Assembly (NCBI RefSeq): GCF_900115905.1
Contig: NZ_FOYD01000008.1
Span: forward strand, 62,001 to 126,000
Reading direction: 5' to 3'
DNA length: 64,000 bases
From: Halopseudomonas formosensis
GTDB lineage: Bacteria > Pseudomonadota > Gammaproteobacteria > Pseudomonadales > Pseudomonadaceae
Both the position numbers and the translations under genes were made by a program. Below the pieces are notes generated by a model. The model was not told the origin of the DNA. It was given only the letters and a program-made list of their open reading frames with translations, and made no database searches. This document shows, piece after piece, positions 25,661-36,719 of the stretch; within the stretch, counting starts at the first letter, position 1, and every line of letters starts with the position of its first letter.

Positions 25661-25782
25661 CTTAAACGAAATGGCCTCCATAAAACCCGGTACGATTCAG
25701 ATTTTTAATGGAGGGCGGCGACATCTAAAGCCCCCTATCCCAGTAAAAACGTCAGAACGTGAGCATCGTAGGTGCATCCACG

Positions 25783-25806
25783 GGCCGCTTCTGGCCGAGA
25801 GCGGCC
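25783..25806 (-). terminator. Hairpin downstream of the integrase gene
   Basis: GGCCGCT and AGCGGCC flank a 10-base loop 5 bases after the integrase stop. No strong T-run follows on the minus strand, so it may be a weak terminator or a repeated intergenic hairpin. Confidence 0.4.
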
Positions 25807-25811
25807 AGTCA

Positions 25812-27068
25812 TTATCTAATCGAAACCACCTTTCTGCCTTGTGCCTCGCTAACAGCTGCCACGGAGAGGCTGCCAGTTGCTGCCTGCTGGATATGCCTGC
25901 TCCACCATTCCATCATAGGGCGCCTGCGTTCAATGTAGTCAGCGCGGTTGTAGGCGCTGCGGACCTCGTCTTTGTCGACGTGGGCAAGTGCCACCTCTAT
26001 CAGCTCAGGGTCAAAGCCTTGTTCGTTTAAGGTGGTGCTGGCTAACGAACGCATTCCGTGGCTAACCAAACGACCGCCAAACCCCATGCGTTTCAGGGCC
26101 ATATTGGCGGTTTGGCTGTTGCAATGGTCGCGTGGGTTGCGGTCGGCGGGGAATACATATTCGCGGTGCCCGCTGTATGGCTTGAGTGCCTCAAGGATGG
26201 CCAGAGCCTGTAGTGATAAAGGGATGGTGTGCGGGCGACGTTTTTTCATCCGTTCTGCAGGAATGGTCCAAATCTTCTTTTCCAGATCAATATCTGACCA
26301 ACGTGTTGTGGCAGCTTCTACTGGTCGAGTCATGGTGTGCAGTTGCCATTCGATCAGAGCGCGAGTGGTTCGCTTGATGCTGGCATTTGCTAAGGCGACC
26401 ATCAATTCAGGAAGCTCATCTGGGCGCAAGCTCGCCATATTCTGCTTTTTCGGCTTCTTGAAGACAGCACGAATACCGCTGAGAGGGTTGGCATGAATCA
26501 AACCAGAGTTGACTGCATAGGTCATGATCTCATTCAGCCGCTGGGATACGCGCTTGACCGTCTCCAGGCTGCCCTTGGTTTCCAGGGGGCGTAGCAGGTC
26601 AATTACCTTAGGAGCAGTGATCTTGGAGATTGGAGTCTGGCCAATATCCGGGAATACATGCAGGGTCAGGGAGCGCCAGATATCCTCGGCGTAAGCAGTG
26701 GTGACGTTCTCTTTTTTCAGATCAAACCAAGCTTCAGCTACTTTTTTGAGGGTGTGTTCAGCTGCTGCGCGCTGCTGATAGCGTTCGGCTTCTCGGTGTT
26801 CTTTCGGGTCCTTACCAATAGCGATAAGTTCTCGGGCTTCGATCGCCATCCGTCTGGCTTGGGCAAGAGAAATCTCGGGGTAAGGACCAAAGCCCATGGT
26901 GACGCGCTTCTTTGTAATGGGGTGTGTATAGAGAAGAAGCCAGAGCTTGGAGCCATTGATTCTTATACGCATTTGCAGTCCATTACCATCTCCTAGAGCG
27001 TAGTCCTTCTCTTTGGGTATAGCCTGCTTGATCTTTGTCTCTGTGAGTCGGGTTACGCGAGGGGGCAT
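25812..27068 (-). CDS. P4-type tyrosine integrase for the ssrA site
   Basis: The ATG at 27068 (GGAG seven bases upstream) gives 418 residues opening MPPRVTRLTETKIKQA, the standard start of this family; a GTG at 27101 is less likely. It has the DUF4102 arm-binding region (DGNGLQMRIRINGSKLW), a SAM-like core-binding domain and the catalytic set R (MTRPVEA), HTIPL, HGMR and the C-terminal Tyr (SAYNRADYIERRR). It faces away from the tmRNA 3' end at 27255, the normal layout for islands integrated at ssrA. Its cargo is missing to the left except for the IS3 remnant. Confidence 0.92.
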   Translation of the reverse strand: MPPRVTRLTETKIKQAIPKEKDYALGDGNGLQMRIRINGSKLWLLLYTHPITKKRVTMGFGPYPEISLAQARRMAIEARELIAIGKDPKEHREAERYQQRAAAEHTLKKVAEAWFDLKKENVTTAYAEDIWRSLTLHVFPDIGQTPISKITAPKVIDLLRPLETKGSLETVKRVSQRLNEIMTYAVNSGLIHANPLSGIRAVFKKPKKQNMASLRPDELPELMVALANASIKRTTRALIEWQLHTMTRPVEAATTRWSDIDLEKKIWTIPAERMKKRRPHTIPLSLQALAILEALKPYSGHREYVFPADRNPRDHCNSQTANMALKRMGFGGRLVSHGMRSLASTTLNEQGFDPELIEVALAHVDKDEVRSAYNRADYIERRRPMMEWWSRHIQQAATGSLSVAAVSEAQGRKVVSIR

Positions 27069-27090
27069 GTAGGGTCTCCAGGCACATTTG

Positions 27091-27142
27091 ATGTGCACCA
27101 AGGAATACCATCATTCGTCGTGGTGTACAATGTGGTGCACAT
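27091..27142. promoter_or_regulatory. Inverted and direct repeats in the integrase promoter
   Basis: ATGTGCACCA at 27091 and its exact complement TGGTGCACAT at 27133 flank a near copy TGGTGTACA at 27121. They sit just upstream of the integrase start and could bind integrase itself, an excisionase, or a repressor. Confidence 0.5.
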
Positions 27143-27254
27143 AAACGCGTGGCTGCAGGTGGACGCCTACGGACACCAGTAGAGCTGAAAGCCCCGTATT
27201 TACTGGATTTCAGACACAAAAAAGGACGTCCGTGGACGCCCTTAGATGTGTATT

Positions 27255-27610
27255 TGGTGGAGCCGGGGGGATTTGAACCCCCGTCCGCCAGTCCGCCACT
27301 ATCGGTTCTACATGCTTAGCCATCTCTATTTAGTTAACTCGTCGCGGCCCGAGTGGCAGGGCGCTAGGAGCGAGCTGTATGAGTTTTAGCCGTTACGTCT
27401 ACAGCGAACTTGGCGGCGATCCTGTTCTATATGACAGCCAGATCTTCGGGTTTACAGGCATCCCCTAGAGGCTGCTAGCCGACTTAAGCGGCTAGGGCGT
27501 AGTTGTCGTCGTTGGCAACTATTAGTTTGCAACAGTGGATTTACGAGTTCTGTTACCAACTCGGCATGCCCCTCAAGCTTTGTAACCGTCGTCGAATCCT
27601 GATCGGCCCC
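27255..27610 (-). ncRNA. ssrA: tmRNA (ssrA)
   Basis: The 5' end GGGGCCGATCAGGATTCGAC and the 3' end with T-arm and GGCTCCACCA form the tRNA-like part. The reading frame at 27484-27516 encodes the tag ANDDNYALAA and a stop, used to mark stalled nascent proteins for ClpXP. It is 356 nucleotides long. The 3' end is the attachment site for the adjacent integrase, and the sequence there is intact. SmpB is encoded just upstream on the same strand. Confidence 0.97.
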
Positions 27611-27689
27611 AAAACCCTTGGTACTTGTGTTACTCGATGAATCAGACGCCATTCTACGGGAAAGGTTCCCCGACGTACAGCGGCGGCGC

Positions 27690-28172
27690 TCAGCGGTTGG
27701 CTTCGCGTACCAGTCGCTGCTTCTCGCGATCCCAGTCCCTGTCCTTCTCGCTGGCGCGCTTGTCGTAGTCCTTCTTGCCCTTGACCAGGGCAATCTCGCA
27801 CTTGACCAGATGTTTTTTCCAGTAGAGCGCCAGGGGGACGCAACTGTAGCCCTTCTGCTCGACCCCGGCGATGATCTTTTCCAGCTCCTTGGCGTGCAGC
27901 AGCAGCTTGCGGGTGCGCGTAGGGTCGGCAATGACGTGGGTGCTGGCGGTCTGCAGGGGGGTGATGTGGGCGCCGAACAGGTAGGCTTCGCCATCCTTGA
28001 GCAGGATGTAGCTGTCCACCAGCTGTGCCTTGCCGGCGCGCAGGCTCTTCACTTCCCAGCCGGCCAGGGCGATGCCCGCCTCGAAGCGCTGTTCGATGAA
28101 GTACTCGTGTTTGGCCCTTTTGTTAAGGGCTATGGTGCCGCCGTTGGGCTGGGATTTCTTTTGTTTGCTCAT
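27690..28172 (-). CDS. smpB: SsrA-binding protein SmpB
   Basis: The 160-residue protein has the SmpB core: [60 protein letters not shown], and the basic tail [15 protein letters not shown] that enters the mRNA channel of the ribosome. It carries tmRNA to stalled ribosomes. It lies 80 bases upstream of ssrA on the same strand, as in other Pseudomonas. Confidence 0.97.
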   Translation of the reverse strand: MSKQKKSQPNGGTIALNKRAKHEYFIEQRFEAGIALAGWEVKSLRAGKAQLVDSYILLKDGEAYLFGAHITPLQTASTHVIADPTRTRKLLLHAKELEKIIAGVEQKGYSCVPLALYWKKHLVKCEIALVKGKKDYDKRASEKDRDWDREKQRLVREANR

Positions 28173-28360
28173 GGGCGGGTATTATAGGGACTGGCGCGTT
28201 CTTCGGCTATCACGTTGAAGTGGGGACGGCAGCGGTTGGAGTCGTCCTTCGTGCCGGGTCGCCGGGCAGGTGGTGAGGAATTGCCCCTGCACCCTGTGGT
28301 CTATTCGCTGGTAGGCTATGTTCTGCCCAAGCATATTTCTGAGCAACTAAGTGATCATTT

Positions 28361-28792
28361 ATGACGCATATCAAGCGTTCGGCTCTGTTGCCATTTCCAG
28401 CAGAGCGTCTGTATGACCTGGTGAACCGGGTCGAGCATTACCCCGAATTCCTCCCCTGGTGCAGCAAGGCGGAAGTTCTCAGCGAGAGTGACGAGCAGAT
28501 GCGTGCCCGGCTGACCGTGGGCAAGGCGGGGATCCATCAGAGCTTCACCACCCGTAACGATCTGGTGCCGGGCAAGCGTATCGACATGCACCTGGAGGAC
28601 GGTCCCTTCAGTGAGCTGCACGGGGTCTGGGAGTTTCAGGCGCTCAACGAGCAGGCCTGCAAGATCACCCTGGATCTGCAGTTCAACTACTCCGGCACGC
28701 TGGTAAAGGCGACGCTGGGTCCGCTGTTCAACCATGCCGCCAATACCATGGTCGAGGCGTTCTCCAAGCGGGCGCACGAACTCTATGGTTGA
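28361..28792 (+). CDS. ratA: RatA/COQ10-like START-domain protein
   Basis: The 143-residue protein has the polyketide cyclase/START fold pattern: LPFPAERLYDLVNRVEHYPEFLPWC, VGKAGIHQSFTTRN, and a closing helix VEAFSKRAHELYG. In E. coli the family member RatA is described both as a toxin blocking ribosome association and as a ubiquinone-binding protein. The stop overlaps the rnfH start, and the pair divides from smpB by a divergent promoter region. Confidence 0.9.
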   Translation: MTHIKRSALLPFPAERLYDLVNRVEHYPEFLPWCSKAEVLSESDEQMRARLTVGKAGIHQSFTTRNDLVPGKRIDMHLEDGPFSELHGVWEFQALNEQACKITLDLQFNYSGTLVKATLGPLFNHAANTMVEAFSKRAHELYG

Positions 28793-29096
28793 TAAGGGCA
28801 TCAGTGTCGAGGTGGCCTATGCGCTGCCGGACAAGCAGAAGGTCATAAGGCTGACGGTTCCGGCGGGCACCACCATGCTGCAGGCGGCACAGCTGTCACG
28901 TATCGCCGAGCACTTTCCGGGGCTGGATGTGGAGCACAGCGCCATGGGCATCTTCGGCAAGGTGGTGGCGGCGCCGGCCGAGCGGGTGCTTGAGGATGGC
29001 GAGCGGGTGGAGATCTACCGACCGCTGATTGCCGACCCGAAGGAGGTGCGCAAGCAGCGCGCCGCGCGGGCCAGGGAAGGACTCAAAAGCGAGTGA
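28785..29096 (+). CDS. rnfH: RnfH-family ubiquitin-like protein
   Basis: The real start is ATG 28785, which overlaps the ratA stop by eight bases; the protein has 103 residues. Features are VEVAYALPDKQKV, GTTMLQAAQLS, GIFGKVV and RVEIYRPLIADPKEVRKQRA, all of the RnfH beta-grasp fold. The family is nearly always encoded after ratA. A role in the Rnf electron transfer complex was suggested by name only. Confidence 0.9.
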   Translation: MVDKGISVEVAYALPDKQKVIRLTVPAGTTMLQAAQLSRIAEHFPGLDVEHSAMGIFGKVVAAPAERVLEDGERVEIYRPLIADPKEVRKQRAARAREGLKSE

Positions 29097-29132
29097 GCAG
29101 GGGAGCGGGGCCAGCCGCCGCTCCCCTGGATA

Positions 29133-29585
29133 TCATTCGCCGGTGCCGAGCGGGGCGCCGAGGTCGATCGGGTAGCTGCGGGCTGCCGGTTCGATGTCCT
29201 GTGTCGCGGGATCGGTGGTGTTGCCCATGATGGCCTCGTCGCGGCTGGTGCCGGGGACAAAGTCGCCGGCCAGACCGACCAGACGATCATTCTCGAACAT
29301 CAGGCTGATACGTTCCTGCTCGCGGGGGTTATGCCCCGACTGCATGCTGTACAGGTAATCCCAGCGGTTCGGTTCGAAGGTGTCCTGGATGAGCGGGGTG
29401 CCCATGATGAAGCGCACCTGGCGGGTGGTCATGCCGGGGCGCAACTGGTCCACCATTTCCTGGGTAACGACGTTGCCCTGTTGAATGTCGATCTTGTACA
29501 CGCCGGGGAATCCGCAACCGGAAAGGCTGGCGCTGGCGGCACAAAATACCAGGATACAAAGGGCACGGTTCAGACTATTTGGCAT
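29133..29585 (-). CDS. bamE: Outer membrane assembly lipoprotein BamE (OmlA/SmpA)
   Basis: The 150-residue lipoprotein has the lipobox SLSGC near residue 24, then [29 protein letters not shown] and [10 protein letters not shown], all hallmarks of BamE. BamE is part of the BAM complex that inserts beta-barrels in the outer membrane. It is divergent from fur by 96 bases, an arrangement known for omlA-fur in Pseudomonas. Confidence 0.95.
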   Translation of the reverse strand: MPNSLNRALCILVFCAASASLSGCGFPGVYKIDIQQGNVVTQEMVDQLRPGMTTRQVRFIMGTPLIQDTFEPNRWDYLYSMQSGHNPREQERISLMFENDRLVGLAGDFVPGTSRDEAIMGNTTDPATQDIEPAARSYPIDLGAPLGTGE

Positions 29586-29681
29586 CGCGTGGTAACATCC
29601 ACTATCGAAAGTTTGCTGAATGGCCCTGAATCATACCCGACAGATCCAGCGCTGCGAAGCATTGTGGAGAGAAACTGAACC

Positions 29682-30089
29682 ATGGTTGAAAATCACGAAC
29701 TGCGTAAGGCCGGCCTCAAGGTCACGCTGCCGCGAGTCAAGATTCTGCAGATGCTGGCCAACGACGATGACCGGCACATGAGTGCGGAGGATGTCTACAA
29801 GGCGCTGATGGAGGCGGGGGAGGACGTGGGTCTGGCAACCGTTTACCGGGTGCTGACCCAGTTTGAATCCGCAGGTCTGGTGGTGCGCCACAACTTCGAT
29901 GGCGGGCATGCCGTTTTCGAACTGGCCGATGGCGAGCACCACGATCACATGGTCTGTGTGGATACCGGCGAGGTGATCGAGTTCTTCGATCCCGAAATCG
30001 AGCGGCGCCAGGAACAGATCGTGCGCGAGCACGGCTACGAGCTGGTCGACCACAATCTGGTGCTCTATGTGAAGAAACGGGATATCTGA
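29682..30089 (+). CDS. fur: Ferric uptake regulator Fur
   Basis: The 135-residue protein begins MVENHELRKAGLKVTLPRVKIL and has the winged helix (VGLATVYRVLTQFESAGLV). The metal and dimer part follows with HHDHMVCVDTGEVIEF and E...HGYELVDHNLVLY. The second CxxC of E. coli Fur is missing, as is usual in Pseudomonas. It represses iron uptake genes when Fe2+ is abundant. Confidence 0.96.
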   Translation: MVENHELRKAGLKVTLPRVKILQMLANDDDRHMSAEDVYKALMEAGEDVGLATVYRVLTQFESAGLVVRHNFDGGHAVFELADGEHHDHMVCVDTGEVIEFFDPEIERRQEQIVREHGYELVDHNLVLYVKKRDI

Positions 30090-30104
30090 TCCCTTCCTGC
30101 CGAT

Positions 30105-30132
30105 CGGTCGGGGCTGTCGTCAGGCCCGACCG
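30105..30132. terminator. Hairpin between the convergent fur and recN genes
   Basis: CGGTCGGG and CCCGACCG are separated by 12 bases between the two stop codons. No long T-run follows, so termination is only likely. Confidence 0.45.
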
Positions 30133-30167
30133 GTTCTCGGAGCAGCCAGTTCGGCCGCTTCCTCTTC

Positions 30168-31835
30168 CTACCGCGCCAGCTGCCGGCGGGCGTGGGCCAG
30201 CGACTCCTCCGTCAGATCCACTCCGCCCAGCATGCGGGCCACTTCCTGAACCCTGTCCTCCCCCTCCAGCCTGTCTATGCAGGTGCGGGTCGAATCCCGT
30301 CGCTGCTCCTTGCGCACGAACAGGTGCTGATGCCCCTGGGCGGCGACCTGCGGCAGGTGGGTGACGGTCAGAACCTGGCCACGCTCGCCGAGATGACGGA
30401 GCAGTTTGCCGACGATCTCGGCAGTCGGGCCGCCAATGCCTACATCCACTTCATCGAACACCAGGGTCGGTACCCGGGAGGTCTGGGCGGTGATCACCTG
30501 GATGCCCAGGCTGATGCGTGACAGCTCGCCACCTGAGGCCACCTTGGCCAGCGGCTTGGCCGGCTGACCCGGGTTGGCGCTGACCAGAAATTCGACGTTC
30601 TCCAGTCCCTGCAGGGGGTACTGGGCGCTGGTGAGTGGACGCAGTTCGACCTGTACCTGGCCGCCCGGCATGCCCAGCTGCTGGATCTCGCCGGTCACCG
30701 CCTTGGCCAGTTTCTGCGCGGCCTTATGGCGGATCGCGGACAGCTTCGCGGCCAGTTGCTGATAGTGCTCGCGGTAGGCGGCCAGCTCCTCGGTCAGGCG
30801 GTCCTTGTCCGCATCGCTCTGCTGGATGCCTTCCAGCTCGTCGATCAGGCGTTGCTGCAGGGCCGGCAGCTCCTGGGGCGGAATCCGATGCTTGCGCGCC
30901 AGGTCGTGGATCACCCCCAGACGCTCTTCAACCTGTTGCTGGCGTTCGGGGTCCGCCTCGAAATGATCGAGGTAGCGACTGAGTTCTCCGACGGCTTCCT
31001 CGATCTGGATCTGGGCGCCGGTGAGCAGGTCGTGGGCCTCGCCCAGGCTGCGGCCATGGTGGTGCAGGCCGTTGAGGCGGTTGAGGCAGGCGCTGAGCGC
31101 CTGCAGCACGCTGCCGCTGTCGCTTTCACTGCAGATATTGATGATCTGCTGGCAGGACTGCATTATCTGCTCGGCGTTGGCCAGCTGCCGTTGTTCGCTT
31201 TCCAGCTGCTCCAGTTCGCCGTCCTGCAGACTCAGGTTATCCAACTCCTCCAGCTGGTAACTGAGCAGTTGCTGGCGGGCATTCTGCTCCTCGCTGATGT
31301 TGCTGGCCTGTTCGAGGGCCTGTTCGGTCTGCCGGCAGCGCTGGGCAGCCAGCTGCACCTGCCGCGCCAGCTCGCTGGCGCCGGCATAGTCGTCCAGCAA
31401 CCGGCGGTGGGTGTCGGTCTTGAGCAGGGACTGATGTTCGTGCTGGCTGTGGATGTCGATGAGCATCTCGCCCAGCGCCTTGAGGTCCTGTTGCGGACAG
31501 GGGCTGCCGTTGATGTAGCCCCGGGAGCGGCCTTCGGCGGTGACTACTCGGCGCAGTATCACCTGATGCTCGTCACTGGCCAGGTCGCGCTGCTCGAGCC
31601 ACTGTTGCGCTTCCGGAATGTCGCTGATGTCGAAGGTGGCGAGGATGTCTGCCTTGTCCGCACCGGGTCGCACCGCGCCACTGTCGGCGCGGTCGCCGAG
31701 GGTCAGGGCCAGGGCGTCCAGCATGATGGATTTGCCCGCACCGGTTTCGCCGGTGATCACGGTCATGCCGCGATCGAGCTCCAGTTCCAGATGATCGACG
31801 ATTGCGTAGTTATTCACCGCCAGGTGCAGCAGCAT
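30168..31835 (-). CDS. recN: DNA repair ATPase RecN
   Basis: I start at ATG 31835 (MLLHLAVNNYAIVDH), giving 555 residues, the usual RecN length; the longer frame is antisense to grpE. Walker A is GETGAGKS near residue 33. Long coiled coils occupy about 150-370. The signature motif (LAKVASGGELSRISLGIQV) and Walker B (PTLVFDEVDVGIGG) are in the C-terminal part. RecN is an SMC-like protein acting in recombinational double-strand break repair. No clear SOS box is seen in the short upstream region. Confidence 0.95.
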   Translation of the reverse strand: MLLHLAVNNYAIVDHLELELDRGMTVITGETGAGKSIMLDALALTLGDRADSGAVRPGADKADILATFDISDIPEAQQWLEQRDLASDEHQVILRRVVTAEGRSRGYINGSPCPQQDLKALGEMLIDIHSQHEHQSLLKTDTHRRLLDDYAGASELARQVQLAAQRCRQTEQALEQASNISEEQNARQQLLSYQLEELDNLSLQDGELEQLESEQRQLANAEQIMQSCQQIINICSESDSGSVLQALSACLNRLNGLHHHGRSLGEAHDLLTGAQIQIEEAVGELSRYLDHFEADPERQQQVEERLGVIHDLARKHRIPPQELPALQQRLIDELEGIQQSDADKDRLTEELAAYREHYQQLAAKLSAIRHKAAQKLAKAVTGEIQQLGMPGGQVQVELRPLTSAQYPLQGLENVEFLVSANPGQPAKPLAKVASGGELSRISLGIQVITAQTSRVPTLVFDEVDVGIGGPTAEIVGKLLRHLGERGQVLTVTHLPQVAAQGHQHLFVRKEQRRDSTRTCIDRLEGEDRVQEVARMLGGVDLTEESLAHARRQLAR

Positions 31836-31902
31836 GGAGTCATCTCCGCAGGCTTGTTGTTCTGGTTGTTTATACAGTAGTCGTGGTTTGTTGTTCAACC
31901 CC

Positions 31903-31930
31903 CTTGAACATCCCTCCGGCAGCCCCATAT
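31903..31930 (+). promoter_or_regulatory. Sigma-32 (RpoH) type promoter of grpE
   Basis: CTTGAAC, 13 bases, then CCCCATAT matches the heat-shock consensus CTTGAAA-N13/14-CCCCATNT closely. It lies about 57 bases before the grpE start. Confidence 0.75.
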
Positions 31931-31986
31931 AGAGGTCATGCGCGTGGCCTGAGGGCCTCGTCACCCATTTGCTGACAGGAGGAGAC

Positions 31987-32568
31987 ATGGTGGACGAACA
32001 GAAACAGGAGCTGCAGGGCGAGGAGATCGGAACCGAGCAGCAGGAAGCCGCGACTCCGGCCGGGGATGACCCCGCTGCCCGTATCGCCGAACTCGAGGAG
32101 CAGCTGGCTGCCGCCCAGGACCAGGCGCTGCGTGCCGTTGCCGACGCGCAGAACGCCCGCCGCCGGGCGGAGCAGGAAATCGCCAAGGCGCACAAGTTTG
32201 CCCTGGAGCGGTTTTCCATGGATCTGCTGGCGGTGGTTGACAGCCTGGAGCGCGGTCTGGAGCTGTCCAGTAACGAGGATCCGGCCATCCGGCCCATGCG
32301 TGAAGGCATGGAGCTGACCCTGAAACTGTTCACCGACACTCTGGCGCGGCATCAGGTAGTGGCTGTGAATCCGGAGGGTGAGCCCTTCAACCCCGAGCTG
32401 CATCAGGCGATGGCGATGGAGGCCAGCGACAAGGTCGAGCCCAATACCGTGCTCAAGGTGTTCCAGAAGGGTTACACCCTGAATGAGCGCTTGCTGCGCC
32501 CGGCCATGGTGGTCGTAAGCAAGGCCGGGTCTGACCAGACTGGCGGAACAATTGACGAACAGGCGTGA
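31987..32568 (+). CDS. grpE: Nucleotide exchange factor GrpE
   Basis: ATG 31987 has AGGAGG four to five bases upstream; the 193-residue protein starts with an acidic, flexible tail. The long paired helix ([29 protein letters not shown]) comes next, and the beta-wing end is typical ([38 protein letters not shown]). GrpE releases ADP from DnaK. It is followed by dnaK with its own heat-shock promoter. Confidence 0.96.
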   Translation: MVDEQKQELQGEEIGTEQQEAATPAGDDPAARIAELEEQLAAAQDQALRAVADAQNARRRAEQEIAKAHKFALERFSMDLLAVVDSLERGLELSSNEDPAIRPMREGMELTLKLFTDTLARHQVVAVNPEGEPFNPELHQAMAMEASDKVEPNTVLKVFQKGYTLNERLLRPAMVVVSKAGSDQTGGTIDEQA

Positions 32569-32575
32569 AGTTGTA

Positions 32576-32603
32576 CTTGAAATAGCATTTTCCGGCCTTA
32601 TCT
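32576..32603 (+). promoter_or_regulatory. Sigma-32 type promoter of dnaK
   Basis: CTTGAAA, 13 bases, then CCTTATCT; the -35 is perfect and the -10 matches five of seven fixed positions. It lies between grpE and dnaK. Confidence 0.65.
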
Positions 32604-32670
32604 AGAGTTCAGAACAGATTGAACAGCGCCGCCGGGTACGTGCGGCCAGCATATTCGGAGACATAAACAC

Positions 32671-34587
32671 ATGGGTAAGATCATCGGTATCGACCTGGGG
32701 ACCACCAACTCCTGCGTCGCTGTCATGGAGAACGGTGCCGCCAAGGTCATCGAGAACGCCGAAGGCGGGCGCACCACTCCGTCCATCGTCGCCTACACCA
32801 GCGACGGCGAGACCCTGGTCGGCCAGTCCGCCAAGCGTCAGTCGGTTACCAATCCGCACAACACCCTCTATGCGGTGAAGCGCCTGATCGGTCGCCGCTT
32901 CGATGAGGACGTGGTGCAGAAGGACATCAAACTGGTGCCCTACAAGATCGTCAAGGCCGACAACGGCGATGCCTGGGTCGAAGCCAAGGGCGAGAAGATG
33001 GCGCCGCCGCAGATTTCCGCGGAAGTGCTGAAAAAGATGAAGAAGACCGCCGAGGACTACCTGGGCGAGCCTGTGACCGAAGCGGTCATCACCGTTCCGG
33101 CCTACTTCAACGACAGCCAGCGCCAGGCGACCAAGGACGCCGGGCGTATCGCCGGTCTGGACGTCAAGCGCATCATCAACGAGCCCACAGCCGCGGCGCT
33201 GGCCTACGGCATGGACAAGGCCCGTGGTGACTCCACCGTGGTGGTCTACGACCTGGGTGGTGGTACCTTCGACGTGTCCATCATCGAGATTGCCGAAGTG
33301 GATGGCGAGCACCAGTTCGAGGTGCTGGCGACCAACGGTGACACCTTCCTCGGTGGTGAAGACTTCGACATGCGTCTGATCGACTATCTGGCAGACGAGT
33401 TCAAGAAGGAAAACGGCGTTGACCTGCACAACGATCCGCTGGCGCTGCAGCGTCTGAAGGAAGCGGCCGAGAAAGCCAAGATCGAGCTGTCCTCCAGCCA
33501 GCAGACCGATGTCAACCTGCCGTACATCACTGCTGACGCCTCGGGTCCCAAGCACCTGCAGGTCAAGGTAACCCGTGCCAAGCTGGAGTCGCTGGTCGAG
33601 GATCTGGTCAAGCGCAGTATCGAGCCCTGCCGCATCGCCATGCAGGATGCCGGTCTGGACGCCTCGGAAATCAACGAGGTGATCCTGGTCGGTGGTCAGA
33701 CCCGCATGCCGCTGGTGCAGAAGACCGTTGCCGAATTCTTCGGCAAGGAGCCGCGCAAGGACGTCAACCCGGATGAAGCGGTAGCCGTTGGCGCTGCCAT
33801 TCAGGGCGCGGTACTGGCCGGTGACGTGAAGGACGTGCTGCTGCTGGACGTGACCCCGCTGTCGCTGGGTATCGAGACCATGGGCGGTGTGATGACCACC
33901 CTGATCGAGAAGAACACCACCATTCCGACCAAGAAGTCGCAGGTGTTCTCCACCGCGGACGACAACCAGACTGCCGTGACCATTCACGTGCTGCAGGGCG
34001 AGCGCAAGCAGGCCACGCAGAACAAGTCGCTGGGTCGCTTCGACCTTGCCGACATTCCGCCGGCGCCGCGCGGTGTGCCGCAGATCGAGGTCAGCTTCGA
34101 CATCGATGCCAACGGTATCCTCAACGTGTCCGCCAAGGACAAGGCCACCGGCAAGCAGCAGTCGATCGTCATCAAGGCCAACTCCGGTCTGTCGGATGAA
34201 GAAATCGAGAAGATGGTGCGTGATGCCGAGGCCAACGCCGAGGAGGACCGCAAGTTCGAGGAGCTGGTGACCGTGCGCAACCAGGGCGATCAGCTGGTGC
34301 ATGCCACCCGCAAGACCCTGTCCGAAGCCGGCGACAAGGCCACCGAGGAGCAGAAGGCCGCAATCGAGAAGGCGCTTGCCGATCTGGAAGAAGCGGTCAA
34401 GGGTGATGACAAGGCAGAGATCGAAGCCAAGATCAATGCGCTGTCCGAAGCCTCTGCCCCGGTTGTGCAGAAGATGTATGAGGAGCAGGCAGCCCAGGGC
34501 GATGCCCAGGCCAATGCCGGCGAGAGCAAGGCTGACGCAGATGATGTGGTCGATGCCGAGTTCGAAGAAGTCAAGGACAACAAGTAG
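32671..34587 (+). CDS. dnaK: Hsp70 chaperone DnaK
   Basis: The 638-residue protein has the complete Hsp70 layout. The ATPase domain starts [15 protein letters not shown] and includes [23 protein letters not shown] and [11 protein letters not shown]. The linker [14 protein letters not shown] follows, then the substrate-binding domain and the helical lid, ending in an acidic tail ([12 protein letters not shown]). It works with DnaJ and GrpE in protein folding and in control of sigma-32. Confidence 0.99.
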   Translation: MGKIIGIDLGTTNSCVAVMENGAAKVIENAEGGRTTPSIVAYTSDGETLVGQSAKRQSVTNPHNTLYAVKRLIGRRFDEDVVQKDIKLVPYKIVKADNGDAWVEAKGEKMAPPQISAEVLKKMKKTAEDYLGEPVTEAVITVPAYFNDSQRQATKDAGRIAGLDVKRIINEPTAAALAYGMDKARGDSTVVVYDLGGGTFDVSIIEIAEVDGEHQFEVLATNGDTFLGGEDFDMRLIDYLADEFKKENGVDLHNDPLALQRLKEAAEKAKIELSSSQQTDVNLPYITADASGPKHLQVKVTRAKLESLVEDLVKRSIEPCRIAMQDAGLDASEINEVILVGGQTRMPLVQKTVAEFFGKEPRKDVNPDEAVAVGAAIQGAVLAGDVKDVLLLDVTPLSLGIETMGGVMTTLIEKNTTIPTKKSQVFSTADDNQTAVTIHVLQGERKQATQNKSLGRFDLADIPPAPRGVPQIEVSFDIDANGILNVSAKDKATGKQQSIVIKANSGLSDEEIEKMVRDAEANAEEDRKFEELVTVRNQGDQLVHATRKTLSEAGDKATEEQKAAIEKALADLEEAVKGDDKAEIEAKINALSEASAPVVQKMYEEQAAQGDAQANAGESKADADDVVDAEFEEVKDNK

Positions 34588-34640
34588 TCCTTGGGTGCAC
34601 CGGGCCTGCCTCAGGGTGGGCCCGTGCACAGCGCGGCAGG

Positions 34641-34673
34641 GCAACGCGGGAGCTTATCCCGCGTTGCTGTTTG
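34641..34673 (+). terminator. Hairpin between dnaK and dnaJ
   Basis: GCAACGCGGGA pairs exactly with TCCCGCGTTGC over a 5-base loop and is followed by TGTTTGT. It is probably a partial terminator that sets a lower dnaJ level. Confidence 0.6.
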
Positions 34674-34705
34674 TGCCGTAGGATATTCCAAAGGAAACAG
34701 GACAT

Positions 34706-36654
<1,949 letters not shown>

Positions 36655-36666
36655 GATTTGCGGTAC

Positions 36667-36706
36667 AAAAAAAGCCCGGTCAGGTGGTCTGACCGGGCTT
36701 TTTTGT
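36667..36706. terminator. Bidirectional terminator between dapB and the next gene
   Basis: AAGCCCGGTCAG pairs with CTGACCGGGCTT over a 5-base loop, with an A-run before and a T-run after. It can stop both dapB (plus) and the minus-strand gene at 36720. Confidence 0.9.
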
Positions 36707-36719
36707 TGCTGAATGGCGC

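Larger units (their letters stand above)
24622..25699 (+). mobile_element. IS3-family insertion sequence, left end missing
   Basis: The right half of an IS3 element is intact: end of orfA, complete orfB and a right end that reads (as reverse complement) TGAATCGTACCGGGTTTTATG, stopping at 25699. The left inverted repeat and about the first half of orfA are absent; similarity starts abruptly inside the flavodoxin gene near 24622. A simple insertion would leave both ends, so the element was truncated by a deletion or recombination event. Confidence 0.8.

Noticed and set aside
31836-32339. N-terminal extension of RecN to 723 residues
   Set aside because: The extra 168 residues are antisense to grpE and absent from RecN proteins.
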